64,000 bases of DNA. Source: Luteibacter sp. Its GTDB lineage: Bacteria; Pseudomonadota; Gammaproteobacteria; Xanthomonadales; Rhodanobacteraceae. The notes under the pieces were generated by a model. That model worked only from the letters and a program-made list of their open reading frames with translations. It did not search any database and was not told where the DNA came from. Both the position numbers and the translations under genes were made by a program. Positions 25,862 to 34,200 of this stretch are shown in pieces (position 1 is the first letter of the stretch; the number at the start of each line of letters is the position of its first letter). The stretch spans positions 94,331 through 158,330 of the forward strand of contig NZ_WNDO01000013.1 in the NCBI RefSeq assembly GCF_009912395.1. Direction: 5' to 3'.

Positions 25862-26626
25862 GTGGCAGAAGTGCTTTTTTACGAGCGTCCGGTTCCCCTG
25901 AACCGCACCGCCCATCGCGACCTTCGCCTGAAGGCCGTGAACAACATCAATTTCGCGGTCAAGGCCCACTCCGTGCCGCTGACGGGCGTCGAGTTCGCCC
26001 CGGCCTGCCGCGATTTCCCGATCCTGTTCGCGGGTGAGAGCATCGAGACCGCCGGTCCGATGGCCCTTCTCGGTCTGCGTCAGAACGAGAACCTCCTCAT
26101 CGGCGAAAACGGCTTCTGGGAGCAGGGCATCTACATCCCGGCCTTCGTCCGCCGCTATCCGTTCGTGCTGGCCGAGAAGCCGGCCGGCACCGAGGGCGAC
26201 GATTTCACCGTGTTCCTCGACGAGGCCTATGAAGGCTTCAACGAGACGGACGGTGAGCGCCTCTTCAACGAAGACGGCACCGACGCCCCGGCCCTGACCA
26301 ACGCCGTGAACTTCCTCGGCGAGTTCCAGGACCACGTCGCCCGCACCCAGTGGTTCATGGGCAAGCTGCGCGAGCACAACCTGCTCGAGCCGCGCACCAT
26401 CACCCTGCAGAAGGAAGGCAAGGGCGGCATCAACCTCAACGGCCTGTTCGTCATCAACGAAGAGCGCCTGCGCGCCCTCGACGAAAAGGTGGCCCACGAG
26501 TTCCTGCGCGAAGGCGCCTTCGGCTGGATCTACGCCCACCTCGTCTCGCTCGCCAACATCGATCGCATGGCGGCTCGTCTTGACGCGCGTGAAGCGAAGG
26601 AAGCGCCGGCTGCTGTCGAAGCCTGA
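25862..26626 (+). CDS. SapC family protein
   Basis: 254 residues with a GTG start at 25862 preceded by AGAGGGA. The sequence matches the SapC (S-layer-associated) family seen in proteobacteria: FYERPVPLNRTAHRDLRLK near the start, VPLTGVEFAPACRDFPI, and QFMG-like RTQWFMGKLREHNLLEP in the C-terminal third. There is no signal peptide. The role is unclear; the family is often near secreted or surface-layer proteins and TonB receptors, but here it stands alone between the HNH gene and a repeat cluster. The name should not be confused with the Sap peptide ABC transporter. Confidence 0.85.
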   Translation: MAEVLFYERPVPLNRTAHRDLRLKAVNNINFAVKAHSVPLTGVEFAPACRDFPILFAGESIETAGPMALLGLRQNENLLIGENGFWEQGIYIPAFVRRYPFVLAEKPAGTEGDDFTVFLDEAYEGFNETDGERLFNEDGTDAPALTNAVNFLGEFQDHVARTQWFMGKLREHNLLEPRTITLQKEGKGGINLNGLFVINEERLRALDEKVAHEFLREGAFGWIYAHLVSLANIDRMAARLDAREAKEAPAAVEA

Positions 26627-26649
26627 GCTTCGCAGTAGCGTCGTTTTCG

Positions 26650-26677
26650 AAAAGGCAGCCCTTGGGCGGCCTTTTTC
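26650..26677 (+). terminator. Rho-independent terminator after SapC gene
   Basis: AAAGGC-a-GCCc-tt-gGGC-g-GCCTTTTT forms a GC-rich stem followed by five U, 24 bases after the SapC stop. Confidence 0.75.
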
Positions 26678-26708
26678 GTTGGCGATCTGGCGATGTCGCC
26701 GTGCCGAT

Positions 26709-27142
26709 GGGTTCCTGTTTTCACAGAAACGACGAGGCTGGCGAATCGTCGTTCCAGCGAACGCTGGAACCCAGCGCGGGGCAATCAGTTGTCGCCTCGC
26801 GGCCTCCTACGCAAAGGCCGATGCAGCCCCCTCGCCGTGCTGGCGAACCGGGGCGCTGGGTTCCTGTTTTCATAGGAACGACGAGGCTGGCGAATCGTCG
26901 TTCCAGCGAACGCTGGAACCCAGCGCGGGGCAATCGGTTGTCGCTTCGCGGTCTCCTACGCAAAGGCCGATGCAGCGCCCTCGCCATGCTGTCGAACCGG
27001 GGCGCTGGGTTCCTGTTTTGACAGGAACGACGAGCTCGCAAACCATCGTTCCAGCGAACGCTGGAATCTAGCGCGGGGCAATCGGTACGCAAAGGCCAAT
27101 GCAACGCCCTCCGAGGCGCTGGATTCCTGTTTTCACGCAACG
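26709..27142 (+). repeat. Cluster of 131-bp hairpin-ended elements (two full, one internally deleted, one end fragment)
   Basis: Full copies lie at 26750-26880 and 26899-27029, each exactly 131 bp. A shortened copy of about 96 bp is at 27047-27142, and an isolated right end at 26709-26731. Each starts CGTTCCAGCGAACGCTGGAA; right hairpins differ (TTCCTGTTTTCATAGGAA, TTCCTGTTTTGACAGGAA). Full copies are spaced 149 bp apart by the linker ACGAGGCTGGCGAAT. The region is 526 bp long and otherwise empty; the frames running through it are repeat-encoded and not genes. Confidence 0.85.
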
Positions 27143-27152
27143 ACGAGCAAGC

Positions 27153-27629
27153 TCAGCGGACCGGTTTCGCCATGCGGATCAAGTCGGTGTCGAAGCCGTG
27201 CTTGATGTAGAGCTCGCGTGCGCGCTCATTGCCAGGGAACATCGCCAGCGTCACGAACTGGCAGCGATGGTCCTTGGCCCAGCCATAGGCGTGATCGAGC
27301 AGCACCTTGCCGACGCCGGTTCCTTCGTACTTTTCCGCCACCGCGATATCGGAGATATGGCAGTTGTCGCGGTGGGTGAAGAAGTCCTTGGTCTTTTGCA
27401 GGTGGATGAAGCCGACCGGGTCGCCTTCGTCGTTCTCGGCGATGAAGACGTAGCTGTTCGACGGTTGCTCGTCGAGGTGCTTTACGAGGTCGGCTTCGAT
27501 GCCTTTCAGGCAGTCGGTCTTCGTGCGGCCGTTGGGCAGCGGGAAGTGGATGAATCGGTGGACAAGGCCGAGGATGAAATCGTCATCGTCGCTCTCGGCG
27601 AGACGGATAAGAAACGCTGGATCGCTCAT
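27153..27629 (-). CDS. GNAT family N-acetyltransferase
   Basis: 158 residues. Motif A for acetyl-CoA binding is ISDIAVAEKYEGTGVGKVLL, with the pyrophosphate loop in YEGTGVG. The C-terminal NERARELYIKHGF is the usual motif B. The substrate is not predictable. The stop lies 10 bases beyond the 131-bp repeat cluster, and no operon partner is visible. Confidence 0.88.
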   Translation of the reverse strand: MSDPAFLIRLAESDDDDFILGLVHRFIHFPLPNGRTKTDCLKGIEADLVKHLDEQPSNSYVFIAENDEGDPVGFIHLQKTKDFFTHRDNCHISDIAVAEKYEGTGVGKVLLDHAYGWAKDHRCQFVTLAMFPGNERARELYIKHGFDTDLIRMAKPVR

Positions 27630-27810
27630 CAGGTCGGGAACCGTTGGGTCGAAGGGTGTCCGGTTCGGTCAGTTCTACACCTGATGGATGGGCGGGGGGA
27701 AGTACCTGCCGCGTAAGTCGGAGGCTTGCGCCCCCTGTGAGTCGCGTTGCGCGCTGTGAACCGTAAGCTGCCGTTGGCGGGGCTTACGGTTCACGCTTTG
27801 GCCTTACCTC

Positions 27811-29580
27811 TTACGCGATGTCCGGCAGCGTCGCCACGCCGGCCTCGATGCCCGCCTTGTGCAGCACGATGCGGGGCAGGATGCGGGCGAAGTAGAAGTT
27901 CGCCGTGTCGATCTTGGCCTGCTTGCGCGCGGCAGGCAGGGTATCGGCGGCAACGACACTGCGAGCCCAGAAGTAGGCCAGGGTGATATAGCCCGAGAAG
28001 TACAGGTAGTCGACCGCTGCGGCGCCCAGTTCCTCCGGGTTGGCCTGGGCCTTCTGTGCGAGGTTCTGGGTGAGTTCGCCCCAGGTGGCGGTAGCGGCGG
28101 CAAGCTGCATCACCAGCGCCTTGACCGCGTCGTTGGTGACGTTGGCCTTGCAGAACGCCTGGATCTCGCCGAGGAAATGTTTCAGGCCTGCGCCCTGCAG
28201 CTGCATAACCTTGCGGCCGAGCAGGTCGAGGGCCTGGATCTGCGTGGTGCCCTCGTAGAGCGTGATGATGCGCGCGTCGCGCACGAACTGCTCCATGCCG
28301 TGCTCGGCGATGAAGCCGTGGCCGCCGAAGATCTGCAGGGCTTCCTTCGTGCATTCCTGCGCGGCCTCCGTCAGCAGGCCCTTGGCGATGGGGATGAGGA
28401 AGGACAGCAGCTCGCCGGCTTCCTTGCGCTTGTCGGCGTCTGGATGGCGGGCTTCGATGTCGCTTTGCAGGGCCGCATAGGCAGCGAGCACGCGACCGGA
28501 TTCGATGAAGGCGCGCTGGGTCAGCAGCATGCGGCGCACGTCCGGGTGGACGACCAGCGGATCGGCAGGCTTTTCCGGCAATTTCGGGCCCGAAAGCGCG
28601 CGCATCTGCAGGCGCTCGCGAGCGTAGTTGAGGCTGTTCTGCAAGGCGCGTTCGGCCACGGCCAGGCCCTGGACGCCGACGCCGAGGCGAGCCGCGTTCA
28701 TCATGGTGAACATCGCCATGAGACCCTTGTGCGGGGCGCCGACCAGCCAGCCCTGGGCTTCGTCGAAGTTCATGACACAGGTGGCGGAGCCCTTGATGCC
28801 CATCTTGTGCTCGATGGCGCCGGCGGCTGCGTGATTGCGCTCGCCCAGGGAGCCGTCCTCGTTCACCTTGAACTTGGGCACCACAAGCATCGAGATGCCG
28901 CGGCTGCCGGCCGGCGCATCGGGAAGGCGGGCCAGCACGAGGTGGACGATGTTCTCGGCGAAGTCGTGTTCACCGGCCGAGATGAAGATCTTGGTGCCGC
29001 TGACGCGGTAGCTGCCGTCGCCGTTCGGTTCGGCGCGGGTCTTCAGCAGGCCGAGATCGGAACCGGCCTGCGGCTCGGTCAGGCACATGGTGCCCGTCCA
29101 GCGGCCTTCGACCAGCGGCTTCAGGAAGCGCTCCTTCTGCCACTGCTCGCCATGATGGTCGATGGCGTCGATGGCGCCGTGCGACAGCAGCGGGTAGATG
29201 CCCCAGGCCAGGTTGGCGGCGTCGATCATTTCCTTGGTCAGCAGGCCCAACACGGCCGGCAGGCCCTGGCCGCCGTGTTCTTCCTTCGCGGTGAGGCCAG
29301 CCCAGCCGCCTTCGGCGTACTGGCGATAGGCTTCCTTGAAGCCCTTGGGCGTGGTCACCGTGGCGGTGGCCTTGTCGTAGTGGCAGCCCTCGGCGTCGCC
29401 GGAGGCGTTCAGCGGGGCGAGCACCTGCTCGTTGAAACGGGCGGATTCGTCCAGCACGGCGTCGAGCAGGTCGCGCGTATGCGCCTCGCCGCCCGTGAGG
29501 CCGGCAAGCACGGCTTCGGCGCCGAGCACGTCGTAGAGCGCGAAGCGCATGTCGTCGAGCGGGGCTTTGTAGATCGTCAT
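27811..29580 (-). CDS. Acyl-CoA dehydrogenase (DmdC/FadE-like, with C-terminal extension)
   Basis: 589 residues, the longer acyl-CoA dehydrogenase type with an extra C-terminal domain. Recognisable pieces are CLTEPQAGSDLGLLKTRAEP, KIFISAGEHDF, GIKGSATCVMNFD, QIFGGHGFIAEHG and YEGTTQIQALDLLGRK, in which the Glu is the likely catalytic base. It should introduce a trans double bond into an acyl-CoA using FAD and pass electrons to ETF. Chain-length preference is unknown; relatives act on methylmercaptopropionyl-CoA or medium to long chains. The ATG at 29580 is preferred over one 15 bases upstream because AGGAC lies in front of it. Confidence 0.92.
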   Translation of the reverse strand: MTIYKAPLDDMRFALYDVLGAEAVLAGLTGGEAHTRDLLDAVLDESARFNEQVLAPLNASGDAEGCHYDKATATVTTPKGFKEAYRQYAEGGWAGLTAKEEHGGQGLPAVLGLLTKEMIDAANLAWGIYPLLSHGAIDAIDHHGEQWQKERFLKPLVEGRWTGTMCLTEPQAGSDLGLLKTRAEPNGDGSYRVSGTKIFISAGEHDFAENIVHLVLARLPDAPAGSRGISMLVVPKFKVNEDGSLGERNHAAAGAIEHKMGIKGSATCVMNFDEAQGWLVGAPHKGLMAMFTMMNAARLGVGVQGLAVAERALQNSLNYARERLQMRALSGPKLPEKPADPLVVHPDVRRMLLTQRAFIESGRVLAAYAALQSDIEARHPDADKRKEAGELLSFLIPIAKGLLTEAAQECTKEALQIFGGHGFIAEHGMEQFVRDARIITLYEGTTQIQALDLLGRKVMQLQGAGLKHFLGEIQAFCKANVTNDAVKALVMQLAAATATWGELTQNLAQKAQANPEELGAAAVDYLYFSGYITLAYFWARSVVAADTLPAARKQAKIDTANFYFARILPRIVLHKAGIEAGVATLPDIA

Positions 29581-29609
29581 GGGATGTCCTGGCAAAGGCT
29601 GGGTGATGG

Positions 29610-30104
29610 TCAGCGATAGGTGTCGGGGATGCCGGGGACGGGCGAGAGCCAGTCCTTGCCGCGCACGTCGAACGAGCGGGGCTTGTCTTCCTGTTCCGGG
29701 GTGCCGGTGATGTGCCCTTCGATGGTGTAGGGCAGTGTGCCCGCGCTGCCCTTGGCGGCCAGCTCGGCCAGCGCCTTGGACATGTCGGGCGTAGGCAGGA
29801 TGTCCACCTGAGTGACGTCGGCGGCGAAGGAGGGGATGTCCTGGTCGATCTTCGCGTCGAGCAGCACGCCGCCCAACTGGCCGACCCGCAGGGTGCCCTG
29901 GAAGCGGTCGAAGGCCATGGAGCCGTAGCTGTTATTGCGGACGCGCAGGGTCACGTGCCAGGTACCGCCGGCCTTGGCGTGTACTTCCTGGAGCGAGAGG
30001 GTCGGTGGGAACACGCTCTTCTTCGCGGGGCCGCAGCCGGCGAGGAGGACGATGGCGGCGAGGGTGGCCGCTCGGACGGCATGCATGCGAATGATCGGGC
30101 TCAT
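29610..30104 (-). CDS. Lipoprotein, LEA type 2-like
   Basis: 164 residues with lipoprotein signal ATLAAIVLLAGC (Cys24). The mature part is a single beta-sandwich-like domain: LSLQEVHAKAGGTWHVTLRV followed by RNNSYGSMAFDRFQGTLRVG is characteristic of LEA14/WHy-like domains. It probably sits in the outer or inner membrane facing the periplasm. The start at 30104 has AAGG immediately upstream; the frame remains open to 30221 but without a signal peptide. The gap to the acyl-CoA dehydrogenase gene is about 30 bases on the same strand, so they may be co-transcribed. Confidence 0.75.
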   Translation of the reverse strand: MSPIIRMHAVRAATLAAIVLLAGCGPAKKSVFPPTLSLQEVHAKAGGTWHVTLRVRNNSYGSMAFDRFQGTLRVGQLGGVLLDAKIDQDIPSFAADVTQVDILPTPDMSKALAELAAKGSAGTLPYTIEGHITGTPEQEDKPRSFDVRGKDWLSPVPGIPDTYR

Positions 30105-30253
30105 CCCTTGGGCTTCCGGCGTTGGGCGTCGAACAGAGGATCGATGGTAGCGTCCGTTCACGGCCGGCGCGAGACAGGCGTTTGAAACGCGGTTCCCAAG
30201 CGAAGGCCGAGCAGGCATCATGGCCGTTCCGCTTGACCAATCTCGAATCGCCC

Positions 30254-30736
30254 ATGACCCGACGCATCGCCGCCCGCCGTTCCCCCATCCATGGAAACGG
30301 CGTCTTCGCCACCGCCCACATCCAGGCCGGTGACGAAATCATCGAATACAAGGGCGATCACATCACCCACGCCCAGGCCGACAAGCGGTACGGCGACGGT
30401 GGCGAAACCGGCCACACCTTCCTGTTCACGCTCAACGAGCGCTACATCGTCGACGGCAACAGCAACGGCAACATCGCCCGCTGGATCAACCACAGCTGCG
30501 ATCCCAACTGCCAGGCCCTGATCGAGGAAGCCGTCGAGGGCAAGCCGTCGAAGAAGGACCGCGTGCTGATCGAGGCGATCCGCGACATCGCGCCGGGTGA
30601 AGAACTCACCTACGACTACGGCATCACGCTCGACATGCCGCACACGGCCCGGCTGAAGAAGATCTGGGCCTGCCGCTGCGGCTCGCCGAAGTGCATCGGC
30701 ACCATGCTGAAGCCGAAGCGCAAGTCGGCGAAGTAA
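30254..30736 (+). CDS. SET domain protein (lysine methyltransferase-like)
   Basis: 160 residues consisting almost entirely of a SET domain: SPIHGNGVFATAHIQAGDEI at the N-terminus, the cofactor/knot motifs RWINHSCDPNC and EELTYDYG, then a post-SET-like CRCGSPKCIG that can bind zinc with the NHSC cysteine. Bacterial SET proteins of this size are found in several proteobacteria; targets are mostly unknown. The ATG at 30254 fits the start of homology. It is divergent from the lipoprotein gene. Confidence 0.88.
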   Translation: MTRRIAARRSPIHGNGVFATAHIQAGDEIIEYKGDHITHAQADKRYGDGGETGHTFLFTLNERYIVDGNSNGNIARWINHSCDPNCQALIEEAVEGKPSKKDRVLIEAIRDIAPGEELTYDYGITLDMPHTARLKKIWACRCGSPKCIGTMLKPKRKSAK

Positions 30737-30765
30737 GCTCAGGCACGGATCGCGCCGCTTGCCAT

Positions 30766-30789
30766 GTAGGAGCGCGCTTGCGCGCGATC
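30766..30789 (+). repeat. REP-like palindrome
   Basis: GTAGGAGCGCGCTTGCGCGC element 29 bases after the SET gene stop. An imperfect mirrored remnant (GTCGCACGCAAGCGAC) follows in the intergenic space shared with the convergent EF-G-like gene. Confidence 0.75.
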
Positions 30790-30827
30790 GGCCTCGTTTC
30801 GCCGGTCGCACGCAAGCGACGGCCGCA

Positions 30828-32867
30828 TCAGTCCTCTTCCACCTTCGGCTTCCACGCCTCCACCAGCTTTTTCTGCACGCCCGGCGGTACCGCGTCGTAA
30901 TGGCTGAAGGCCATCGCGTATCGCCCCAGTCCTCCCGTCATCGATTTCAGCTGGGTCGGATAGTCGGTCAGTTCCGCCAGGGGCACGCGGGCACGGATCA
31001 GCGTCTCGCCGCCGCGCAGCGAATCGGTACCCATGATCTGCGCACGTTTCGAGGCAAGCCCGCCAGTAACGTCGCCGACGTAGTTGTCGGGAATGGAGAC
31101 TTCCAGGTCCACCACCGGCTCCAGCACCTGAGGTCGCGCCTTCGACACGGCGTCGAGAAAGGCCTTGCGACCGGCGCTCACGAAGGCCACCTCCTTCGAA
31201 TCCACGGGATGGTGCTTGCCGTCGTAGACCACCACATGGACATCCTGGATCGGATAGCCCGCCACGGCGCCGCCATCGAGTGCCTGGCGGATGCCTTTCT
31301 CGATGGCTGGCATGAACTGGCCGGGGATCACGCCGCCCTTGGTGCCGTCCTCGAAGACGAAGCCCTTGCCGCGTTCGAGCGGTTCGACGCGGAGGAACAC
31401 TTCGCCGAACTGCCCGGCACCGCCGGTCTGCTTCTTGTGCCGATGGTGTCCTTCGGCGGGTCCGCCGATGGTTTCACGATAGGCGATGCGCGGCGGATGC
31501 GTGGTCACGTCCACGTCATAGCGGGCCTTCATGCGCTCCAGCATGAGTTTCACGTGCAGGTCGGACAGGCCGTAGATCACCGTCTCGTTGAGCTCCTTGT
31601 GATGCTCGACCTGGAAACAGGGATCTTCTTCGGTCAGCTTTGACAGAGCCTGCGAGAGTTTCTGTTCCTGGCCTTTGTGCGCAGGTTCCACGGCCACGCC
31701 GAACATCGGTGCGGGAAAGCTGCCGGCTGCCAGGTGGATGCGTCCTTCCTCCGTCGCGTCGTGCAACACGGCATCGAAGTGGATGTCGTCGACCTTGGCG
31801 ATGGCCACGATGTCGCCGGGCAAGGCCTCGTCCACCTCGACATGATCCTTGCCGCGAAGCCGGAACAGGTGGCCGACGCGAAAGGGCTTGCGACCGTCGT
31901 CCACCAGCAGCTGCGAATCCTTGCGCACGGTGCCTTGCCAGACACGGAAGACACCCAGCTTGCCGACGAAAGGATCGTTGACGATCTTGAAGACGTCGGC
32001 GACGACGTGCCCGTCGGCATCCGCGGAGATCGCGAACGGCTTGCCGTCATCGGCCTGGAACGGCGGCGGATTGACCTCGGTGGGGCAGGGCAGGATGCGC
32101 TCCACCAGTTCAAGCAACTCGCTCACCCCGACACCGTCGCGGGCTCCGGTGAAAACGATGGGAACGAGGTGCCCGTCGCGCAGGCAATGCTCAAGGGCGC
32201 CGCGCAATTCGTTCGCACTGAGCGACGACTCGCCAGCGTCCAGATAGTGTTCCATCACCTCGTCGTCGATCTCGACCACCTGGTCGATGAGTCGCTGGTG
32301 CGCTTCGCCGGGAGACGAGAAATCGGTATCGCCGCCGGTCTGGAAGAACGCATCGCGTACGGCATGCCCTTGTGATGCGGGCAGGTTGAGGGGAAGGCAC
32401 TTGCTGCCGAATTCGCTACGCAAGGCATCGATCAGTGCGGGCAGGTCGACCCCGTCGGCATCGATGCGATTCACGATGAGGATGCGCGCGAGCCCGCGCT
32501 CCTTCGCGTATTGCATCATCGAACGCGTGCCGTGCTCGATACCGTTGGCGGCGTTCACCACGATGGCCACGGTGTCCGTGGCGGCAAGTGCCGCCATCGC
32601 GGGACCACGAAAATCCGCGTATCCCGGCGTATCGACGAGATGGATGCGATACCCGTTGCGCTCGATCGAGGCGATAGCGGTGTCGATGGAATGGCCTCGG
32701 GCCTTTTCCATCGGATCGGTATCGGAGACGGTGGTGCCGCGTTCCACCTGGCCCATGGCGTTGAGTGCGCCGCCGGCGTACAGCATGGCTTCGAACAATG
32801 TGGTCTTGCCGGCTCCGGCGTGGCCGGCAAGGGCGAGGCTGCGGATACGTTCCGTGGATGGAGACAC
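30828..32867 (-). CDS. Elongation factor G-like translational GTPase
   Basis: 679 residues with a GTG start behind AGGAGGG. Domain order is that of EF-G, but the G motifs are variant: P-loop GHAGAGKT, switch I GHSIDTA in place of RGITI, DTPGYADF, and NRID instead of NKxD. C-terminal domains are conserved (HHRHKKQTGGAGQFGEV, GGVIPGQFMPAIEKGI). It belongs to the EF-G-like group of stand-alone paralogues whose role is poorly defined, and is not the str-operon fusA. No ribosomal genes are nearby. Confidence 0.88.
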   Translation of the reverse strand: MSPSTERIRSLALAGHAGAGKTTLFEAMLYAGGALNAMGQVERGTTVSDTDPMEKARGHSIDTAIASIERNGYRIHLVDTPGYADFRGPAMAALAATDTVAIVVNAANGIEHGTRSMMQYAKERGLARILIVNRIDADGVDLPALIDALRSEFGSKCLPLNLPASQGHAVRDAFFQTGGDTDFSSPGEAHQRLIDQVVEIDDEVMEHYLDAGESSLSANELRGALEHCLRDGHLVPIVFTGARDGVGVSELLELVERILPCPTEVNPPPFQADDGKPFAISADADGHVVADVFKIVNDPFVGKLGVFRVWQGTVRKDSQLLVDDGRKPFRVGHLFRLRGKDHVEVDEALPGDIVAIAKVDDIHFDAVLHDATEEGRIHLAAGSFPAPMFGVAVEPAHKGQEQKLSQALSKLTEEDPCFQVEHHKELNETVIYGLSDLHVKLMLERMKARYDVDVTTHPPRIAYRETIGGPAEGHHRHKKQTGGAGQFGEVFLRVEPLERGKGFVFEDGTKGGVIPGQFMPAIEKGIRQALDGGAVAGYPIQDVHVVVYDGKHHPVDSKEVAFVSAGRKAFLDAVSKARPQVLEPVVDLEVSIPDNYVGDVTGGLASKRAQIMGTDSLRGGETLIRARVPLAELTDYPTQLKSMTGGLGRYAMAFSHYDAVPPGVQKKLVEAWKPKVEED

Positions 32868-33169
32868 GATGCGACCCTCCTTCAGTGGGAAGGAAAGCGT
32901 GTGGACGCGGCGTCATCCTCGGCGTCGCCTCGGGCACGCCTTCCGGCATGACGATGGCGGGCCGTCACGGTCGCCCGGCACAGCGGGCGGTCATGGCGGT
33001 GATGCGGGCAGAGCCCAGCCCAAGGGTTCTCCTTCGGGGCTCGGGAATCAAGTGCCGCGGGGAATCTTCCGGCTCATGCGCGGTCTAGGGCCCGGGGCTT
33101 ACGTTTGCGTTTATCCGTAAATCGCTATGCTCGTTCATTCTTCGCGGTTCAAGAAGGGATTTCGCTCGC
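32868..33169. other. Intergenic stretch between EF-G-like gene and Pro-rich pair
   Basis: 302 bases separating two divergent genes, with no credible ORF. A weak candidate promoter for the right-hand gene is visible: TTGCGT at 33105 and TATGCT at 33126-33131 with a 15-bp spacer. AAGAAGGGA at 33151-33159 is the ribosome binding site of the GTG start at 33170. Confidence 0.5.
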
Positions 33170-34156
33170 GTGCAATATCCAGGCAAGGCGCCACCGCCAT
33201 TCGTCGAAACGCACCGGCTTGCGCCGGACGCATTGTCGCGCGAGGGCGGTCTGGCGCCGATCGATCCGTCCACGGTTGCCATGCTGCGGGCCATTGGCCG
33301 GCGGCCGCCGCCGCGTGACCGGGTGCGGTTCACGCTGGCCCTTGCGCTGGCCCTGGTCTTTCACATCGTGCTGATCTTCCTGGTGCGCTACGAGATGCAG
33401 CCGAGGCCGCTCGTCGCCTTTGCCGTGCCGACAGACAAGGACGAGGTGATGGAGGTGCGTTTCATCGAGCCAACACCTCCCGCACCTGCGGTCGCCAATG
33501 CGCCACCTCCGCCGCCCGTGGCCGAGCCGCCGCCGAAGGTGCGCTCGCGCGAGGCCACGCGCCCCGAGCCGCCGCAACCTAAGAAGGAGGAGCCGGCGCC
33601 GCCAGCCGAGGCCCCCGCACCGGCACCCACGTTGAACCTCTTCGGCAAGGACGGCTCCATCGCCATGCCGAAGGCGGGCGCGCCGACGCAGGCGGACTTC
33701 GTACCGCCCAAGCCCAACGGCGATGCGCAGATCATGTCGCACAAAACGACGGTGACCTACAAGGAAACCCGCTTCGAAAAGGACTGGGCGCCGCGTGACG
33801 AGAACATCGTCAACCAGGGCCTGCGCAAGGCGGTCGAGAAGACGACAGTCAAGAAGACCATCGACTTCGGTCATGGTGTCCGCGTGAATTGCGCCACGGT
33901 GTTCTTCGTGCTGCCGGCCGGTTGCAGTGGCGAGGATCCCTCCAAGGCCTCGGCCAAGGTGGGCGACTCCCGCCTCAACATGGCACCGGCCAAACCCCTG
34001 GCATCCGACCCGAACGCGCCGCCTCCGCCGAGCGAGGCCGAGTGCGTCGCCTCTTACCGGCGCAACGAGACCGTGATGGCCGGTTGCCCCAGCGATACGC
34101 CGCTCAAGGCGATGGACCAGGAAAACGCCGAACGGGCGCACCGCACAGGTCAATAG
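33170..34156 (+). CDS. TonB-like Pro-rich membrane-anchored protein, unknown (paralogue A)
   Basis: 328 residues. A cytoplasmic N-terminus of about 55 residues is followed by one transmembrane helix (FTLALALALVFHIVLIFLV), then EVRFIEPTPPAPAVANAPPP and a long Pro/Ala/Glu spacer, as in TonB. The C-terminus is not a TonB domain: it has TYKETRFEKDWAPRDENIV and two Cys-containing stretches. The same block occurs in the next gene, so this is a paired family. The GTG start at 33170 has a good ribosome binding site. Expected location is inner membrane with a periplasmic C-terminal domain. Function unknown; the TonB-like N-terminus is not proof of energy coupling. Confidence 0.75.
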   Translation: MQYPGKAPPPFVETHRLAPDALSREGGLAPIDPSTVAMLRAIGRRPPPRDRVRFTLALALALVFHIVLIFLVRYEMQPRPLVAFAVPTDKDEVMEVRFIEPTPPAPAVANAPPPPPVAEPPPKVRSREATRPEPPQPKKEEPAPPAEAPAPAPTLNLFGKDGSIAMPKAGAPTQADFVPPKPNGDAQIMSHKTTVTYKETRFEKDWAPRDENIVNQGLRKAVEKTTVKKTIDFGHGVRVNCATVFFVLPAGCSGEDPSKASAKVGDSRLNMAPAKPLASDPNAPPPPSEAECVASYRRNETVMAGCPSDTPLKAMDQENAERAHRTGQ

Positions 34157-34200
34157 GAAACGATTGTCCTGCATCGCAGGAGGATGGACACTAGCCATCC

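Noticed and set aside
25862..26626. Naming the SapC-family gene as the Sap antimicrobial-peptide transporter permease
   Set aside because: The product has no transmembrane helices and belongs to a different family with the same label.
26580..27140. Open frames across the 26.7-kb repeat cluster in both directions
   Set aside because: Their translations are repeated blocks such as GAGFLFS and SSERWNPARG produced by the tandem 131-bp elements.
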